53,374 nucleotides of DNA from Actinomycetota bacterium (lineage in GTDB: Bacteria; Actinomycetota; Actinomycetes; Nanopelagicales; Nanopelagicaceae), in assembly GCA_009698615.1 (NCBI GenBank), contig WLPU01000013.1:1-53374 (forward strand). Direction: 5' to 3'. Shown here piece by piece: positions 1-8,666 of the stretch (position 1 is the first letter of the stretch; each line of letters starts with the position of its first letter). The notes under the pieces were generated by a model. That model was not told the origin of the DNA, did not search any database, and saw nothing but the letters and a program-made list of their open reading frames with translations. Both the position numbers and the translations under genes were made by a program.

Positions 1-225
1 GCAACAGATGCAGCTAACTATGCTGCTGATGCTGCTGATGCTGCAACAACAGCTGCTGAAGAAGCAACTGCTGCTGCAACTGCAGCACAAGATTCAGCTG
101 ATGCTGCTCTTGCTGCTGTAACTGATCTTGGTCTTAAGGTAACTAGTCTGGTTAGCGCTCTTCGCGCCCAGATCACTGCCTTGACTAACATCATCGTAAA
201 GATCCAGAAGAAGGTAAAGGCCTAA
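1..225 (+). CDS. C-terminal end of an alanine-rich, coiled-coil surface protein (partial)
   Basis: The reading frame is open from the first base and stops at TAA 223-225, giving the last 74 residues of a protein that begins outside the window. The first 40 residues are an Ala/Asp/Glu/Thr-rich helical stretch coded almost only by GCT and GCA. A hydrophobic heptad-like segment follows, and the end is very basic (IQKKVKA). The composition fits an extended helical, probably exported, structural protein. I do not recognise a catalytic family. The downstream genes concern surface polysaccharide, so a cell-surface role is likely but inferred. A strong hairpin terminator follows at 265-304. Confidence 0.7.
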   Translation, partial: ATDAANYAADAADAATTAAEEATAAATAAQDSADAALAAVTDLGLKVTSLVSALRAQITALTNIIVKIQKKVKA

Positions 226-264
226 TTCGAGGTTAATCCTCGAGTTAGTTCTTAACTAACTTCA

Positions 265-308
265 CCGAAACCCGGTTCCTGCTCAGGCAGGGGCCGGGTT
301 TCGGCTTT
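265..308 (+). terminator. Intrinsic-type terminator after the Ala-rich protein
   Basis: CCGAAACCCGG at 265-275 pairs perfectly with CCGGGTTTCGG at 294-304. An inner 5-bp stem (278-282 with 287-291) caps it with a 4-base loop. A short pyrimidine-rich stretch, not a long U-tract, follows. It lies 40 bases after a stop codon and before the next gene's promoter region. Confidence 0.8.
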
Positions 309-412
309 CCCTAACATCACCTCGCACTTACTTTGTAATGAGAAGAGATTCACCTCTGGTTTTGAGCGTCGTATAAAGGAAATTCGAAATAGAGCCCTTT
401 AGACTCTGTTTA

Positions 413-418
413 TAGAAT
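413..418 (+). promoter_or_regulatory. Candidate -10 box (TAGAAT) for the surface-polymer genes
   Basis: TAGAAT matches the TAGNNT -10 form that recurs in this window. It would give a start near 425 and a 64-base leader before the GTG at 489. No convincing -35 is visible. An alternative is TTGACC at 431-436, but no clear -10 follows it. Between the terminator and this site (309-412) I see nothing else. Confidence 0.35.
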
Positions 419-488
419 TTTGTCAAAGTATTGACCCTTCACGATTTGGGACGTGGTTAATGGATTCAATGGAAAGGAGCTAATAAAA

Positions 489-2354
489 GTGCTGGCAATC
501 TCTCCAAGTCAGGCCAAATCCATGAGCAAACTTGTGATGTTAAGCGGCGCAGCAGTAACACTTTTTTATTGGCTTCCCCTTAATGACCCAGTACAACAAC
601 CGAAACTCTTTCTGCTGATACCTATTGCTGCGTGGCTGTTGGGTACAGTTGCATTTGCAGTGGGACCAGCCGGGATCCTTGCTTTACCAAAGATTTACTG
701 GGCTTATTTTCTTTTTGCTCTAGGAGTTCTAGTCGCGGCTCTGGCTACAGATGTTAAGTACACGGCCTTTTTTGGTGAGTCGCTGAGAAGTATGGGTGCT
801 TTGTCTTACTTGTCCTTGGTAATTATTGCTCTTGTGGCGATGATGAGTTTTAGCGCTGAAAATCTAAAAGCGATTAAAATAATATTTTTGGGTCTCGGCG
901 GAGTGCTCAGCGCTTATGGGTTTTTGCAATCGACCGGTCACGACCCAGCGCATTTCTACTCTGTATTTAGCCCTGTGATAGGAACCCTCGGAAATCCGGA
1001 CTTCATGTCAGGCACATTAGGAGTTTCTGCCATCGCCGCGCTCTGGGCAGTTCTTACTTTTGAAAAAATCCTCCAGCGCATAGGTGTTCTAGGGTTACTC
1101 ATTCTCGAACTTTTAGTGATCAAGAAGACTGCATCAAGTCAAGGGTTTCTAGTGCTTGCTGTTGGACTAGTTTTTTTATGTGTAGCAATCGCTTGGCAAA
1201 AACGAAAAGCATTTGGCATTGCCTCTCTAGCAACTTTTGCAGTATTGGCGATACCAGTAATTCTGGGGCTTTTGAATAAAGGCCCATTTGCTTCAAGGAT
1301 TTATCGAGCAACCCTTCAGAATCGATTTGATTACTGGCACTCAGCTATTGGCATGGGTAAGGCTCATCTGCTTGCCGGTGTTGGCCTTGAACGCTTTGGA
1401 GACAGCTATTTTCAATACGCGCCAACTATACGAATTTCTCAAACGCAACAAACTGATAACGCGCATAATCTTTTCTTGCAGTTTTTTGCCACTGGAGGCC
1501 TCATACTTGTTATTCCATATCTTTTATTGATCATAGGAATTGGCTGGATTTCGGCCCGCGGGATCAAGAATTTTGAAGGTAAGGAGCGGATTGACTTCAT
1601 CGCCATACTCTCGATGTGGGTTGGGCTATTAGTAGTCTCTTTAATCTCTATTGACAACCTGGGAGAAACTATTTGGTTTTGGATTCTTGGTGGAGCGCTC
1701 TGTGGAGCAGCCCTCTTGCAAAAATCGACCAAGGAAAAGCCCACTCATCTGCAAGTGGGTGCGAACACTCGAAGCGAGTTAAAGGCTCGCCAAGGCCGCT
1801 CTACAAGCAAGAAAAACCAACGGGACTCACCCGTCATGTCGCCCATGCGAATTTCCTCGATTGCGCTGGTTGTGATTGCATTTTTTGCTGTGATACCTCA
1901 ACTTCAGATCTCATCACAACTAGATGACCTTCGTCATAATAAATCCAAACTTGATCGGGCAGGCTATGTGACCAAGATAAAAAGTGTGGCAGATAGTCGA
2001 TTTAGCAGCACACAGGCAGAAATTTTCCTAGTGGGGTTTGCATCCACGATCCAAGAAACTGATTTGGCTATTGCATTGGCGAAGAAAATTGTGGACTCCG
2101 ACCCTCGCTCCTTTGCTGGTAATTTCCTCGGGGCGCAAGTAAGCGATGCCGCAAAGAATTATCCAGAAGCTATCGCTTTCCGCGAGCGACTTGCCAAATT
2201 AGACCCAGCGCAACCTGATAATTTATTTCAACTCGAGAAGGACTATCTAGCGATAGGAAATCGAGAAAAGGCTTTGCAGCTATCAAAATTGATTAGCGCA
2301 ATGGTTCCTGGAAGTCGCCTCCAGGACTCTGCTACCGCTGCGACTCTGGGATAG
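489..2354 (+). CDS. O-antigen ligase/polymerase-like membrane protein with TPR tail (copy 1)
   Basis: A 621-residue polytopic membrane protein of the Wzy/WaaL/PglL class (O-antigen ligase domain), which join or transfer lipid-linked glycans outside the membrane. About a dozen hydrophobic helices fill residues 15-400. The large extracytoplasmic loop carries the hallmark motif D323-N-A-H-N327. A further helix near 455-475 is followed by about three TPR-like helical repeats to the C-terminus. The start is taken as GTG 489 because AAGGAG (474-479) lies 9 bases before it; an in-frame GTG at 453 has no such site. It is a close paralogue of the next gene, 10 bases downstream. The substrate cannot be told from sequence; transfer of glycan to a surface protein or polymer is inferred. 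Confidence 0.8.
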   Translation: MLAISPSQAKSMSKLVMLSGAAVTLFYWLPLNDPVQQPKLFLLIPIAAWLLGTVAFAVGPAGILALPKIYWAYFLFALGVLVAALATDVKYTAFFGESLRSMGALSYLSLVIIALVAMMSFSAENLKAIKIIFLGLGGVLSAYGFLQSTGHDPAHFYSVFSPVIGTLGNPDFMSGTLGVSAIAALWAVLTFEKILQRIGVLGLLILELLVIKKTASSQGFLVLAVGLVFLCVAIAWQKRKAFGIASLATFAVLAIPVILGLLNKGPFASRIYRATLQNRFDYWHSAIGMGKAHLLAGVGLERFGDSYFQYAPTIRISQTQQTDNAHNLFLQFFATGGLILVIPYLLLIIGIGWISARGIKNFEGKERIDFIAILSMWVGLLVVSLISIDNLGETIWFWILGGALCGAALLQKSTKEKPTHLQVGANTRSELKARQGRSTSKKNQRDSPVMSPMRISSIALVVIAFFAVIPQLQISSQLDDLRHNKSKLDRAGYVTKIKSVADSRFSSTQAEIFLVGFASTIQETDLAIALAKKIVDSDPRSFAGNFLGAQVSDAAKNYPEAIAFRERLAKLDPAQPDNLFQLEKDYLAIGNREKALQLSKLISAMVPGSRLQDSATAATLG

Positions 2355-2357
2355 AAT
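2352..2357 (+). promoter_or_regulatory. -10 box (TAGAAT) before the second O-antigen-ligase-like gene
   Basis: TAGAAT overlaps the stop codon of copy 1 and sits 7 bases before ATG 2365, where no Shine-Dalgarno sequence is visible. The spacing predicts a transcript starting at or one base before the start codon. Copy 2 may therefore be expressed independently of copy 1. Confidence 0.5.
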
Positions 2358-2364
2358 CAAATCC

Positions 2365-4800
2365 ATGAAATTTTCTAGCCAAGCAAGCGCAGTAGTTGCC
2401 ACCGCGGAGAAAATAACGGGAATCCAAAGACTTGTTCTCGTTACGGGCGCTTTAACGACGATGTTTGTGTGGACTGGGCTCTCGGATCCGGTCAACCTAC
2501 CAAAGATGTTCATAGTTGCAGTTCTCGGAGCATGGATATTTGGTGCTGTCGTGATGGGCACCATAATTTCTCGAGGCAAAAACTTCACCTTAGGCAGTTT
2601 CGCTGTAGTTCTTTTTGCAATCGGACTCTTTATATCAACCTTGTCCACCGATAATAGATACACCGCATTTTTTGGTGCCGACATGCGAAATAACGGATTC
2701 TTTTCCTATTTTGCATTAGCAACATTGATGGTTGCGGCCATGATGAGTTTCCGCCTTGAAAATATCAAACATGTGATGCTTGGATTTAACGTGGTAGGAC
2801 TCTGGCTTACCGCTTATGGGTTTATTCAGTTGTCCCATAATGATCCTTTGCCTTGGGTCAATGCCTATGGCCCCATTATTGGGACGCTAGGTAACCCTGA
2901 CTTTGTTTCCGCGCTCCTGGGCTCATCTGCGATTGCAATGTTTTGGTTTTTGCTCTCTGCCACCACGATGTCACGACGACTAATTACCGCCGCCGCACTT
3001 CTGGCTGAATTGTTCATCCTTTATAAAACTGGCTCGATCCAGGGACTTGTTGCATTTGTTGTAGGTCTTGGACTAATCAGCCTCACAAGAATTCTGCAAT
3101 GGAATAAGAGAGTTGGATTATCAGGAATAGTTTTCGGCTCGATTCTTGCAACTCCCATTTTATTAGGCCTCTTCGGTATGGGTCCACTAGGAGAGAAGTT
3201 ACACAGAAGTTCGGTTGGGATTCGCCAAGATTATTGGAGCGCAGCTATTCATATGTTTAAGGCGCACCCCCTATTTGGTGTGGGTATCGAAAGATTTGGT
3301 GAGAACTACTTTCAATATGCCCCCGCTATTAGACAAGTTCAAACCCAAGCGACAAATAATGCTCATAATGTATTTCTTCATTTTCTAAGCACGGGCGGGC
3401 TAATTCTACTATTACCTTATTTAGCATTGCTGGCGATTATCGCCTGGACCGGTCTCCGAGGAATTTGGAGAACTCGGGGACATGTTCAAATCAACTTAGT
3501 ATCACTCTTCGCGATTTGGATTGGCTTGGCGTTGATTTCTTTCATCTCGATCGACAATATTGGTGTTGGCGTATGGTTTTGGATTTCAGGTGGCGCGCTC
3601 TATGGCGCATCGCACCAATCCCGGAGTGCCACCGGTAATGATTCAAAGATTCTAAGTCAGAATGGCCGAGGGAAAACTAGTTCACATAAAAGCAATTTCT
3701 CTTTGATGACACCAGCAGTATCATTGATTTTTTCAATAATCGCTTTAGTTATTATGATCCCAGCATGGAAGGCTTCCACGGCGCTGCATATTGTTTTCTT
3801 CAATAGGGACGGCTTAAATGCAGAACAGTACGTAGCACGGCTTAAGGAAATTGCCGCGATCCAGCCTAACAATTTACAACTTCAGTTTAGTACCGCAAAT
3901 CTTGCACTGAAAGCCAATGGTTCAGAGATGGCTTTGTCCTATGCTCAAAAGATTATCAAAAAGGATCCAAGACCATATTCTGCATATCAGCTTTCCGCAC
4001 TTGTAAACGAGGCAATTGGGAAGCCACAAGATGCTATTCCGTTCCGTCTAAAAATGCTGAGATTGAATCCTAATGACAATACAATATTCATGGGAATTCT
4101 AGAAGATTACTTGAAGCATAAGGATTTCGACAAAGCCAAGTCTCTTTCTCTTGCTATTTCAAAAGAAAATCAACTTTCTCGCCTTGAATCAATTGCCAGC
4201 CTTTTCGAGAAGTATCAACTATTTGACTCGGCAGTCATCTATCGAAAAAGAGCATTCGAATTAGATTCTAGTAATTTAGAGAGAGTGTTCCCATTAATGA
4301 ATGACTATATGAGTTTAGGTGACAATTCAGGTGCAATAACTTTGGCTCAAAAGGTTGCACAAATTCAACCTGGATCCGAATACGAAGCGCGTGCGTGGGA
4401 TGCTTCAAGGCTATTCACTAGGTCGTTGCCAATTAGACAAAAAGCATCTGCTCTCGATCCTACGAATTTATCAAAGTTGAATTCACTGCTCTGGAATTTT
4501 ATGAATGTCGGAAATTCGAGTAAGGCTCGCGATATAGCTTCGGAAATTTCAAGACTCAAGCCTGGGAGTTCCGAGGAAGCCGACGCATTTGAAAACAGCG
4601 GGCAGTACTCTCGTGCGCTCTCCTATCGAGTTCAATTCTTAAATGCCCATCCTCAAGATCCCGGTGCGCTTCTTAGCTTGGCATCTAATTACATGAAGTC
4701 GGGTCAACGTGCTTTATCGCTCCCACTGATCGAGAAAATTCAACAGGTAGCACCAAGTAGCATCTGGTCGCAATATGCTCAAGATTTACTCAAAGGATAG
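2365..4800 (+). CDS. O-antigen ligase/polymerase-like membrane protein with long TPR tail (copy 2)
   Basis: An 811-residue paralogue of the preceding gene, with the same order of membrane helices and the loop motif N331-N-A-H-N335 (Asp of copy 1 replaced by Asn), followed by STGGLIL as in copy 1. After a helix near residues 450-470, about 340 residues of TPR-like repeats extend to the C-terminus, far longer than in copy 1. Repeated signatures such as ALSYAQKIIKKDPRP and AITLAQKVAQIQPGS mark the repeats. TPR tails on such enzymes probably bind protein partners or acceptors; that is inference. The two copies arose by tandem duplication, after which the repeat domain grew or shrank. Confidence 0.8.
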   Translation: MKFSSQASAVVATAEKITGIQRLVLVTGALTTMFVWTGLSDPVNLPKMFIVAVLGAWIFGAVVMGTIISRGKNFTLGSFAVVLFAIGLFISTLSTDNRYTAFFGADMRNNGFFSYFALATLMVAAMMSFRLENIKHVMLGFNVVGLWLTAYGFIQLSHNDPLPWVNAYGPIIGTLGNPDFVSALLGSSAIAMFWFLLSATTMSRRLITAAALLAELFILYKTGSIQGLVAFVVGLGLISLTRILQWNKRVGLSGIVFGSILATPILLGLFGMGPLGEKLHRSSVGIRQDYWSAAIHMFKAHPLFGVGIERFGENYFQYAPAIRQVQTQATNNAHNVFLHFLSTGGLILLLPYLALLAIIAWTGLRGIWRTRGHVQINLVSLFAIWIGLALISFISIDNIGVGVWFWISGGALYGASHQSRSATGNDSKILSQNGRGKTSSHKSNFSLMTPAVSLIFSIIALVIMIPAWKASTALHIVFFNRDGLNAEQYVARLKEIAAIQPNNLQLQFSTANLALKANGSEMALSYAQKIIKKDPRPYSAYQLSALVNEAIGKPQDAIPFRLKMLRLNPNDNTIFMGILEDYLKHKDFDKAKSLSLAISKENQLSRLESIASLFEKYQLFDSAVIYRKRAFELDSSNLERVFPLMNDYMSLGDNSGAITLAQKVAQIQPGSEYEARAWDASRLFTRSLPIRQKASALDPTNLSKLNSLLWNFMNVGNSSKARDIASEISRLKPGSSEEADAFENSGQYSRALSYRVQFLNAHPQDPGALLSLASNYMKSGQRALSLPLIEKIQQVAPSSIWSQYAQDLLKG

Positions 4801-4803
4801 GGT
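4798..4803 (+). promoter_or_regulatory. -10 box (TAGGGT) before the UDP-sugar dehydrogenase
   Basis: TAGGGT begins inside the stop codon of the upstream gene and lies 7 bases before ATG 4811. The spacing is that of a leaderless or near-leaderless mRNA. Translation by read-through from upstream is also possible, since AAAGGA lies at 4792-4797. Confidence 0.4.
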
Positions 4804-4810
4804 TCTCACC

Positions 4811-6049
4811 ATGCCTGAACGCGATAAAACTATTGCCATTATTGGACAAGGCTACGTTGGTCTTCCATTGGCAATGGCAGCGATTGGCGCTGGTTGGAGC
4901 GTTATTGGGGTTGAGAATTCTCCTGCTAAGTTCGAAGAAATTTCTCGCGGGAGTAGCCCTGTTGAAGATGTAGCAGATTCGCTAATACAAGCTGGACAAA
5001 AGTCCGGGAAATATAAGGTTTCAAATTCGAGTTCCGCCGTAAAGGATGCCTCTATTGTCATCATCTGTGTACCAACCCCGTTAGATGAAAAACGTGCTCC
5101 AGATTTAGCTATTTTGGAATCAGCTGTTAAGGGGATCGCACCTCACCTTGCCTTTGGAACTCTTGTGATTAGTGAATCTACTTCATATCCGGGCACAGTC
5201 AGAGATGTTGTAAAGCCACTAATCGAAAAGCTTAAATCAGCACCCGATGTAAAGATTGATATTGCTGTTGCACCAGAGCGGGTTAACCCTGGCGATGCTA
5301 AATACCACCAAAAGAACACACCGCGTCTTGTTGGAGGATTGGATGCTCAATCCACCACAAGGGCCGTTGATTTCTACTCTACGATTTGCGATCAAGTGGT
5401 CCAAGTTTCATCACCTGAAGTGGCTGAAACTGCGAAGCTCCTTGAAAATACTTTTCGTCTAGTTAACATTGCTCTGGTAAATCAACTCGCGCAATTGTGT
5501 GGAGATCAGAATATAAATGTGCATGAAGTAATTGATGCCGCCGCCTCTAAGCCCTATGGGTTTATGAAATTCACTCCAAGTGTGGGTGTGGGCGGACACT
5601 GCATTCCAGTTGACCCCATGTATTTATCGTGGTGGGCAGAAAAGAACGGCAAGAACGCATCCATAATCGAGGAATCTGATGAAATTAATCTTGGTATGCC
5701 GATTTATGTTGCTAAACGTGTTCGCGAATTACTTCCCTCAACTGCTAAAAGGAAGCGTGTGTTGATTCTTGGTGTTGCCTACAAGCCTGGCGTCAAAGAT
5801 GTTCGCGAAACCCCTGTCACAGCACTTCGCAATGATTTGATTTCACATGGGTGTGAAGTTGCTTGGATTGATCCGCTTGTCTCAGAGTGGGAAGGACTCA
5901 AGCCTGCAGATGCTTCATGGGAGTGCGATGTGGCCGTAGTTGCAACGGCGCAACCCGGTTTGCCTATTGCCGCTATTGCAGCACGAGGGGTTCCGATTTT
6001 GGATTGCACTGGTGTATTTAAAGACCTACCAAATGTGACGCGACTTTAA
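4811..6049 (+). CDS. UDP-N-acetylhexosamine/UDP-sugar 6-dehydrogenase (WbpA/WecC type)
   Basis: A 412-residue NAD-dependent nucleotide-sugar dehydrogenase that oxidises the C6 hydroxyl of a UDP-sugar to the uronic acid in two steps. The Rossmann motif G12-x-G-x-x-G17 opens the protein. The catalytic cysteine is C264 in VGVGGHCIPVDP. The C-terminal UDP-binding domain contains LGVAYKPGVKDVRETP. The sequence resembles the UDP-GlcNAc / UDP-ManNAc dehydrogenase branch more than UDP-glucose dehydrogenase; exact specificity is uncertain. ATG 4811 is preferred over the in-frame codon at 4775, which lies inside the upstream gene. It probably supplies a precursor for the polymer handled by the two upstream membrane proteins. 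Confidence 0.85.
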   Translation: MPERDKTIAIIGQGYVGLPLAMAAIGAGWSVIGVENSPAKFEEISRGSSPVEDVADSLIQAGQKSGKYKVSNSSSAVKDASIVIICVPTPLDEKRAPDLAILESAVKGIAPHLAFGTLVISESTSYPGTVRDVVKPLIEKLKSAPDVKIDIAVAPERVNPGDAKYHQKNTPRLVGGLDAQSTTRAVDFYSTICDQVVQVSSPEVAETAKLLENTFRLVNIALVNQLAQLCGDQNINVHEVIDAAASKPYGFMKFTPSVGVGGHCIPVDPMYLSWWAEKNGKNASIIEESDEINLGMPIYVAKRVRELLPSTAKRKRVLILGVAYKPGVKDVRETPVTALRNDLISHGCEVAWIDPLVSEWEGLKPADASWECDVAVVATAQPGLPIAAIAARGVPILDCTGVFKDLPNVTRL

Positions 6050-6059
6050 AGCAGAGTGG

Positions 6060-7022
6060 CTATTTATCCTCTAGGTCCTTGGCAACATCACGAATAATAG
6101 TTTCAAGATTGCGTGTCGGCGCCCACCCAGTTAGGGCTTTAATGCGATCAATATTTGGAACTCGGCGCTCCATATCTTCGAAACCTGGCGCGTAGGCATC
6201 TTCATATGATTGATAGACAACCTTGCTTTTCGAGCCAGTGATAGCAACAACTTTTGCCGCTAAATCGTTGATAGAAATTTCACCGCTATTTCCGATGTTG
6301 ACCACTGTGCCAATTGTTTTCTCTGTGCCGGTGACTTTGATAAGTGCCTCAACAACATCGGCGACGTGGCCAAAGCAGCGAGTTTGCTTGCCATCCCCGT
6401 AAATTGTGATGTCCTCATTGGCGAGCGCTGCGGCGACAAAGCGGGGAACAACCATTCCGTATGCGCCAAGTTGGCGAGGACCCACGGTGTTAAAAAAGCG
6501 CACGATACGCGCCTGCAAACCCTTCTCTTGCCAGTAAGCAAAAGCCAAAGTTTCATCCAATGCCTTTGCTTGGCTGTAGGACCAGCGAAGCATTAACGGG
6601 GATCCAAGAATTCGCGAGTCATCTTCTTGTAACGAATCGGAAACATTCTTTCCGTAGACTTCACTACTGCTTGCAACCAAGACTGGTTTGGAAAACTTGT
6701 GCGCGGCATCAAGGACATTTTCTGTTCCGCGAACATTGGTCATCAAACTTTGAAGTGGCCGCTCCAGAATATTAAATACACCAACAGCTGCAGCTAAGTG
6801 ATAGGTAAAATCGGCCGCTCCGACTAACTTCTCGACAATTGCAGCATCAAGAACTGAGCCTTCGATAAAGGTCAGCTTCCCGGTGGCCTGGGCGCTATCA
6901 AGGTTGCTCATTCGACCGGTCTCGAGGTTATCCAGCACCGTGACACTATGGCCATCGGCGATGAGGCGGTCAGCGAGGTGGGAGCCGATAAATCCAGCCC
7001 CGCCAGTCACAAGTACGCGCAT
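6060..7022 (-). CDS. NAD-dependent nucleotide-sugar epimerase/dehydratase
   Basis: A 320-residue extended short-chain dehydrogenase. It has the N-terminal Rossmann motif G7-G-A-G-F-I-G13, the catalytic Y149-x-x-x-K153 and S118-S120. The family includes UDP-glucose 4-epimerase and UDP-glucuronate decarboxylase. The C-terminal part (NIGNSGEISINDLA, ending in a GWAPTRNLE motif) is typical of UDP-glucuronate decarboxylase/epimerase relatives. The gene is convergent with the UDP-sugar dehydrogenase, 10 bases apart, and the two could act in the same sugar pathway. A TAGGCT box exactly 6 bases before the start codon suggests a leaderless message. Confidence 0.8.
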   Translation of the reverse strand: MRVLVTGGAGFIGSHLADRLIADGHSVTVLDNLETGRMSNLDSAQATGKLTFIEGSVLDAAIVEKLVGAADFTYHLAAAVGVFNILERPLQSLMTNVRGTENVLDAAHKFSKPVLVASSSEVYGKNVSDSLQEDDSRILGSPLMLRWSYSQAKALDETLAFAYWQEKGLQARIVRFFNTVGPRQLGAYGMVVPRFVAAALANEDITIYGDGKQTRCFGHVADVVEALIKVTGTEKTIGTVVNIGNSGEISINDLAAKVVAITGSKSKVVYQSYEDAYAPGFEDMERRVPNIDRIKALTGWAPTRNLETIIRDVAKDLEDK

Positions 7023-7028
7023 GAGCCC

Positions 7029-7034
7029 AGCCTA
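7029..7034 (-). promoter_or_regulatory. -10 box (TAGGCT) of the epimerase, leaderless spacing
   Basis: On the minus strand the order is TAGGCT, six bases, ATG, so transcription should begin at the A of the start codon. No Shine-Dalgarno sequence is present. The rest of the gap to the next gene (7035-7311) is described as a finding; I recognise no RNA family in it. Confidence 0.6.
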
Positions 7035-7311
7035 TTGCCTCATGGGCACGCTCAGAGCCTTTGAATACGTGCCTTTATCCCTTACCGATGGGGATTTGTA
7101 TCAGCGAGCAATCGTGGCTCGACCCAATGTTTCGGCGCCATGGTGTCAGCTTCGGTAACAATTCCCTGCCGCCCTTGTACATGGGCGACCGAGTCAATCA
7201 ATGGGCCTGTCCCGTCTCAACCAAACCAGCCTCCTTCAACGCTGGCCAACTGTGCGCCTGAGCCCAGCAAAGGTTCACCTAACTCTCAGGAAGATGGAGT
7301 TACCTAGCGCC

Positions 7312-8658
7312 ATGTCCGAGCCAACGCGCAGCACCAAAACAGCAGGGGTCGATTGGGCAGCGCTGATTACTGGCCTTGGCCTTGGTCTGACGATCGCGTT
7401 GCAACTGACGACTCTTCGCAAATCTGACATTTCATCGGTGTATTCATCTATCAATTCACTCTCACGATTGTGCGCACTTGTCGGAACTTATTTTGCACTT
7501 CTTGGAATATTGCTCGTCGCTCGCATTCCGTGGGTCGAACGCGGAGTCGGTCACGATCGTCTAGTGACATGGCATCGCAAACTTGGACCGTATTCACTCT
7601 TCCTCGTGGGATTTCATGTTCTCTTTGTCGTCTTCGGTTATGCCGGTCAAGATCACCTCTCTCTCATTGTCGAGTTATGGCGCCTTCTGCACCAATTCTT
7701 ATGGATGTGGGCAGCCCTTGCCGGATTTATTTTCATGATGGCTGCAGGGATAAGTTCCTATAAGAAGGCTCGCGCCAAAATGAGTTATGAAACGTGGTGG
7801 CTAATCCATATTTATACTTACCTTGCAATTGGACTTTCCTTTATGCATCAAGTTCTCAACGGCCCAATGTTTATTGGCCACCCACTCAATCGTGCCTACT
7901 GGACTGCCCTCTATATAGTGATGGCATTTAGTATTGTGGTTTGGCGACTTGGAATTCCAATCGCTCGATCCGTTCGTCATAATTTAAAAGTTGAAAAAGT
8001 AGTTATTGAGGGCCCTGGAGTTATCTCAGTTATTATGCGCGGCCGTAAATTGCATAAATTGGCGGCAGAGGGCGGACAATTTTTTGGATGGCGCTTTTTT
8101 GCACGCAACCATCTTCTTATGTCGCACCCCTATTCATTGTCAGCAGCGCCCACCGAACATCTCTTACGCATTACCGTGAAAGATTTGGGTGATCATTCGC
8201 GCTCCCTGGCATATCTCAAGCCTGGTACACGCGTTTTCGTCGAAGGTCCCTACGGTGCATTTACTGCAGGACGCTCATCCCGCCCTCACGTTGTATTAGT
8301 TGGTGGCGGTGTTGGAATCACACCTATTCGCGCGATCATGGAAGAGTTTCGCGACGGGGTCCAAATGGACGTTATTTATCGGGCCTCTCGCGAGGAAGAC
8401 CTAGTTTTGCGCGACGAGCTCGATTACTTGGCTAATCAATCCGAGGACACAATTCGAGTTCATTATTTAGTTGGTCCTCGCAAGCAACACCCTATGGATG
8501 CTAAGACTTTAAGAAAACTTGTGCCGCGCTTTGCCGATTCTGATATCTATATTTGCGGACCTGGCCCACTCGTTGAGGCAGTCCGTTCTGCCGCGCGCGA
8601 TTGTGGCGTTCCAAAGAACCGTTTCCACGATGAAGCTTTCGCTTTCCATTCCGAGTGA
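7312..8658 (+). CDS. Ferric-reductase-like transmembrane flavocytochrome
   Basis: A 448-residue protein of the ferric reductase / NADPH oxidase type, which moves electrons from NAD(P)H through FAD and membrane hemes to the outside. Residues 15-215 form about six membrane helices with paired histidines H88/H102 and H166/H179, the usual spacing for two b-hemes. An FAD-binding domain follows with HPYSLSAAP (residues 272-280). A NAD-binding domain has VGGGVGITPIR (330-340) and ends in a CGPGP motif. ATG 7312 is chosen because the conserved sequence begins there and GGAG lies 12 bases before; ATG 7294 is possible. The next genes encode an FMN-binding exported protein and the enzyme that attaches FMN, so this protein probably feeds electrons to them. 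Confidence 0.85.
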   Translation: MSEPTRSTKTAGVDWAALITGLGLGLTIALQLTTLRKSDISSVYSSINSLSRLCALVGTYFALLGILLVARIPWVERGVGHDRLVTWHRKLGPYSLFLVGFHVLFVVFGYAGQDHLSLIVELWRLLHQFLWMWAALAGFIFMMAAGISSYKKARAKMSYETWWLIHIYTYLAIGLSFMHQVLNGPMFIGHPLNRAYWTALYIVMAFSIVVWRLGIPIARSVRHNLKVEKVVIEGPGVISVIMRGRKLHKLAAEGGQFFGWRFFARNHLLMSHPYSLSAAPTEHLLRITVKDLGDHSRSLAYLKPGTRVFVEGPYGAFTAGRSSRPHVVLVGGGVGITPIRAIMEEFRDGVQMDVIYRASREEDLVLRDELDYLANQSEDTIRVHYLVGPRKQHPMDAKTLRKLVPRFADSDIYICGPGPLVEAVRSAARDCGVPKNRFHDEAFAFHSE

Positions 8659-8666
8659 GGGTTGAA

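Noticed and set aside
453-488. GTG 453 as start of the first O-antigen-ligase-like gene
   Set aside because: The ribosome site AAGGAG is correctly spaced for GTG 489, and residues coded by 453-488 have no hydrophobic or family character.
7035-7311. FMN, cobalamin or TPP riboswitch upstream of the flavin module
   Set aside because: The conserved core sequences of these riboswitches could not be found by eye.
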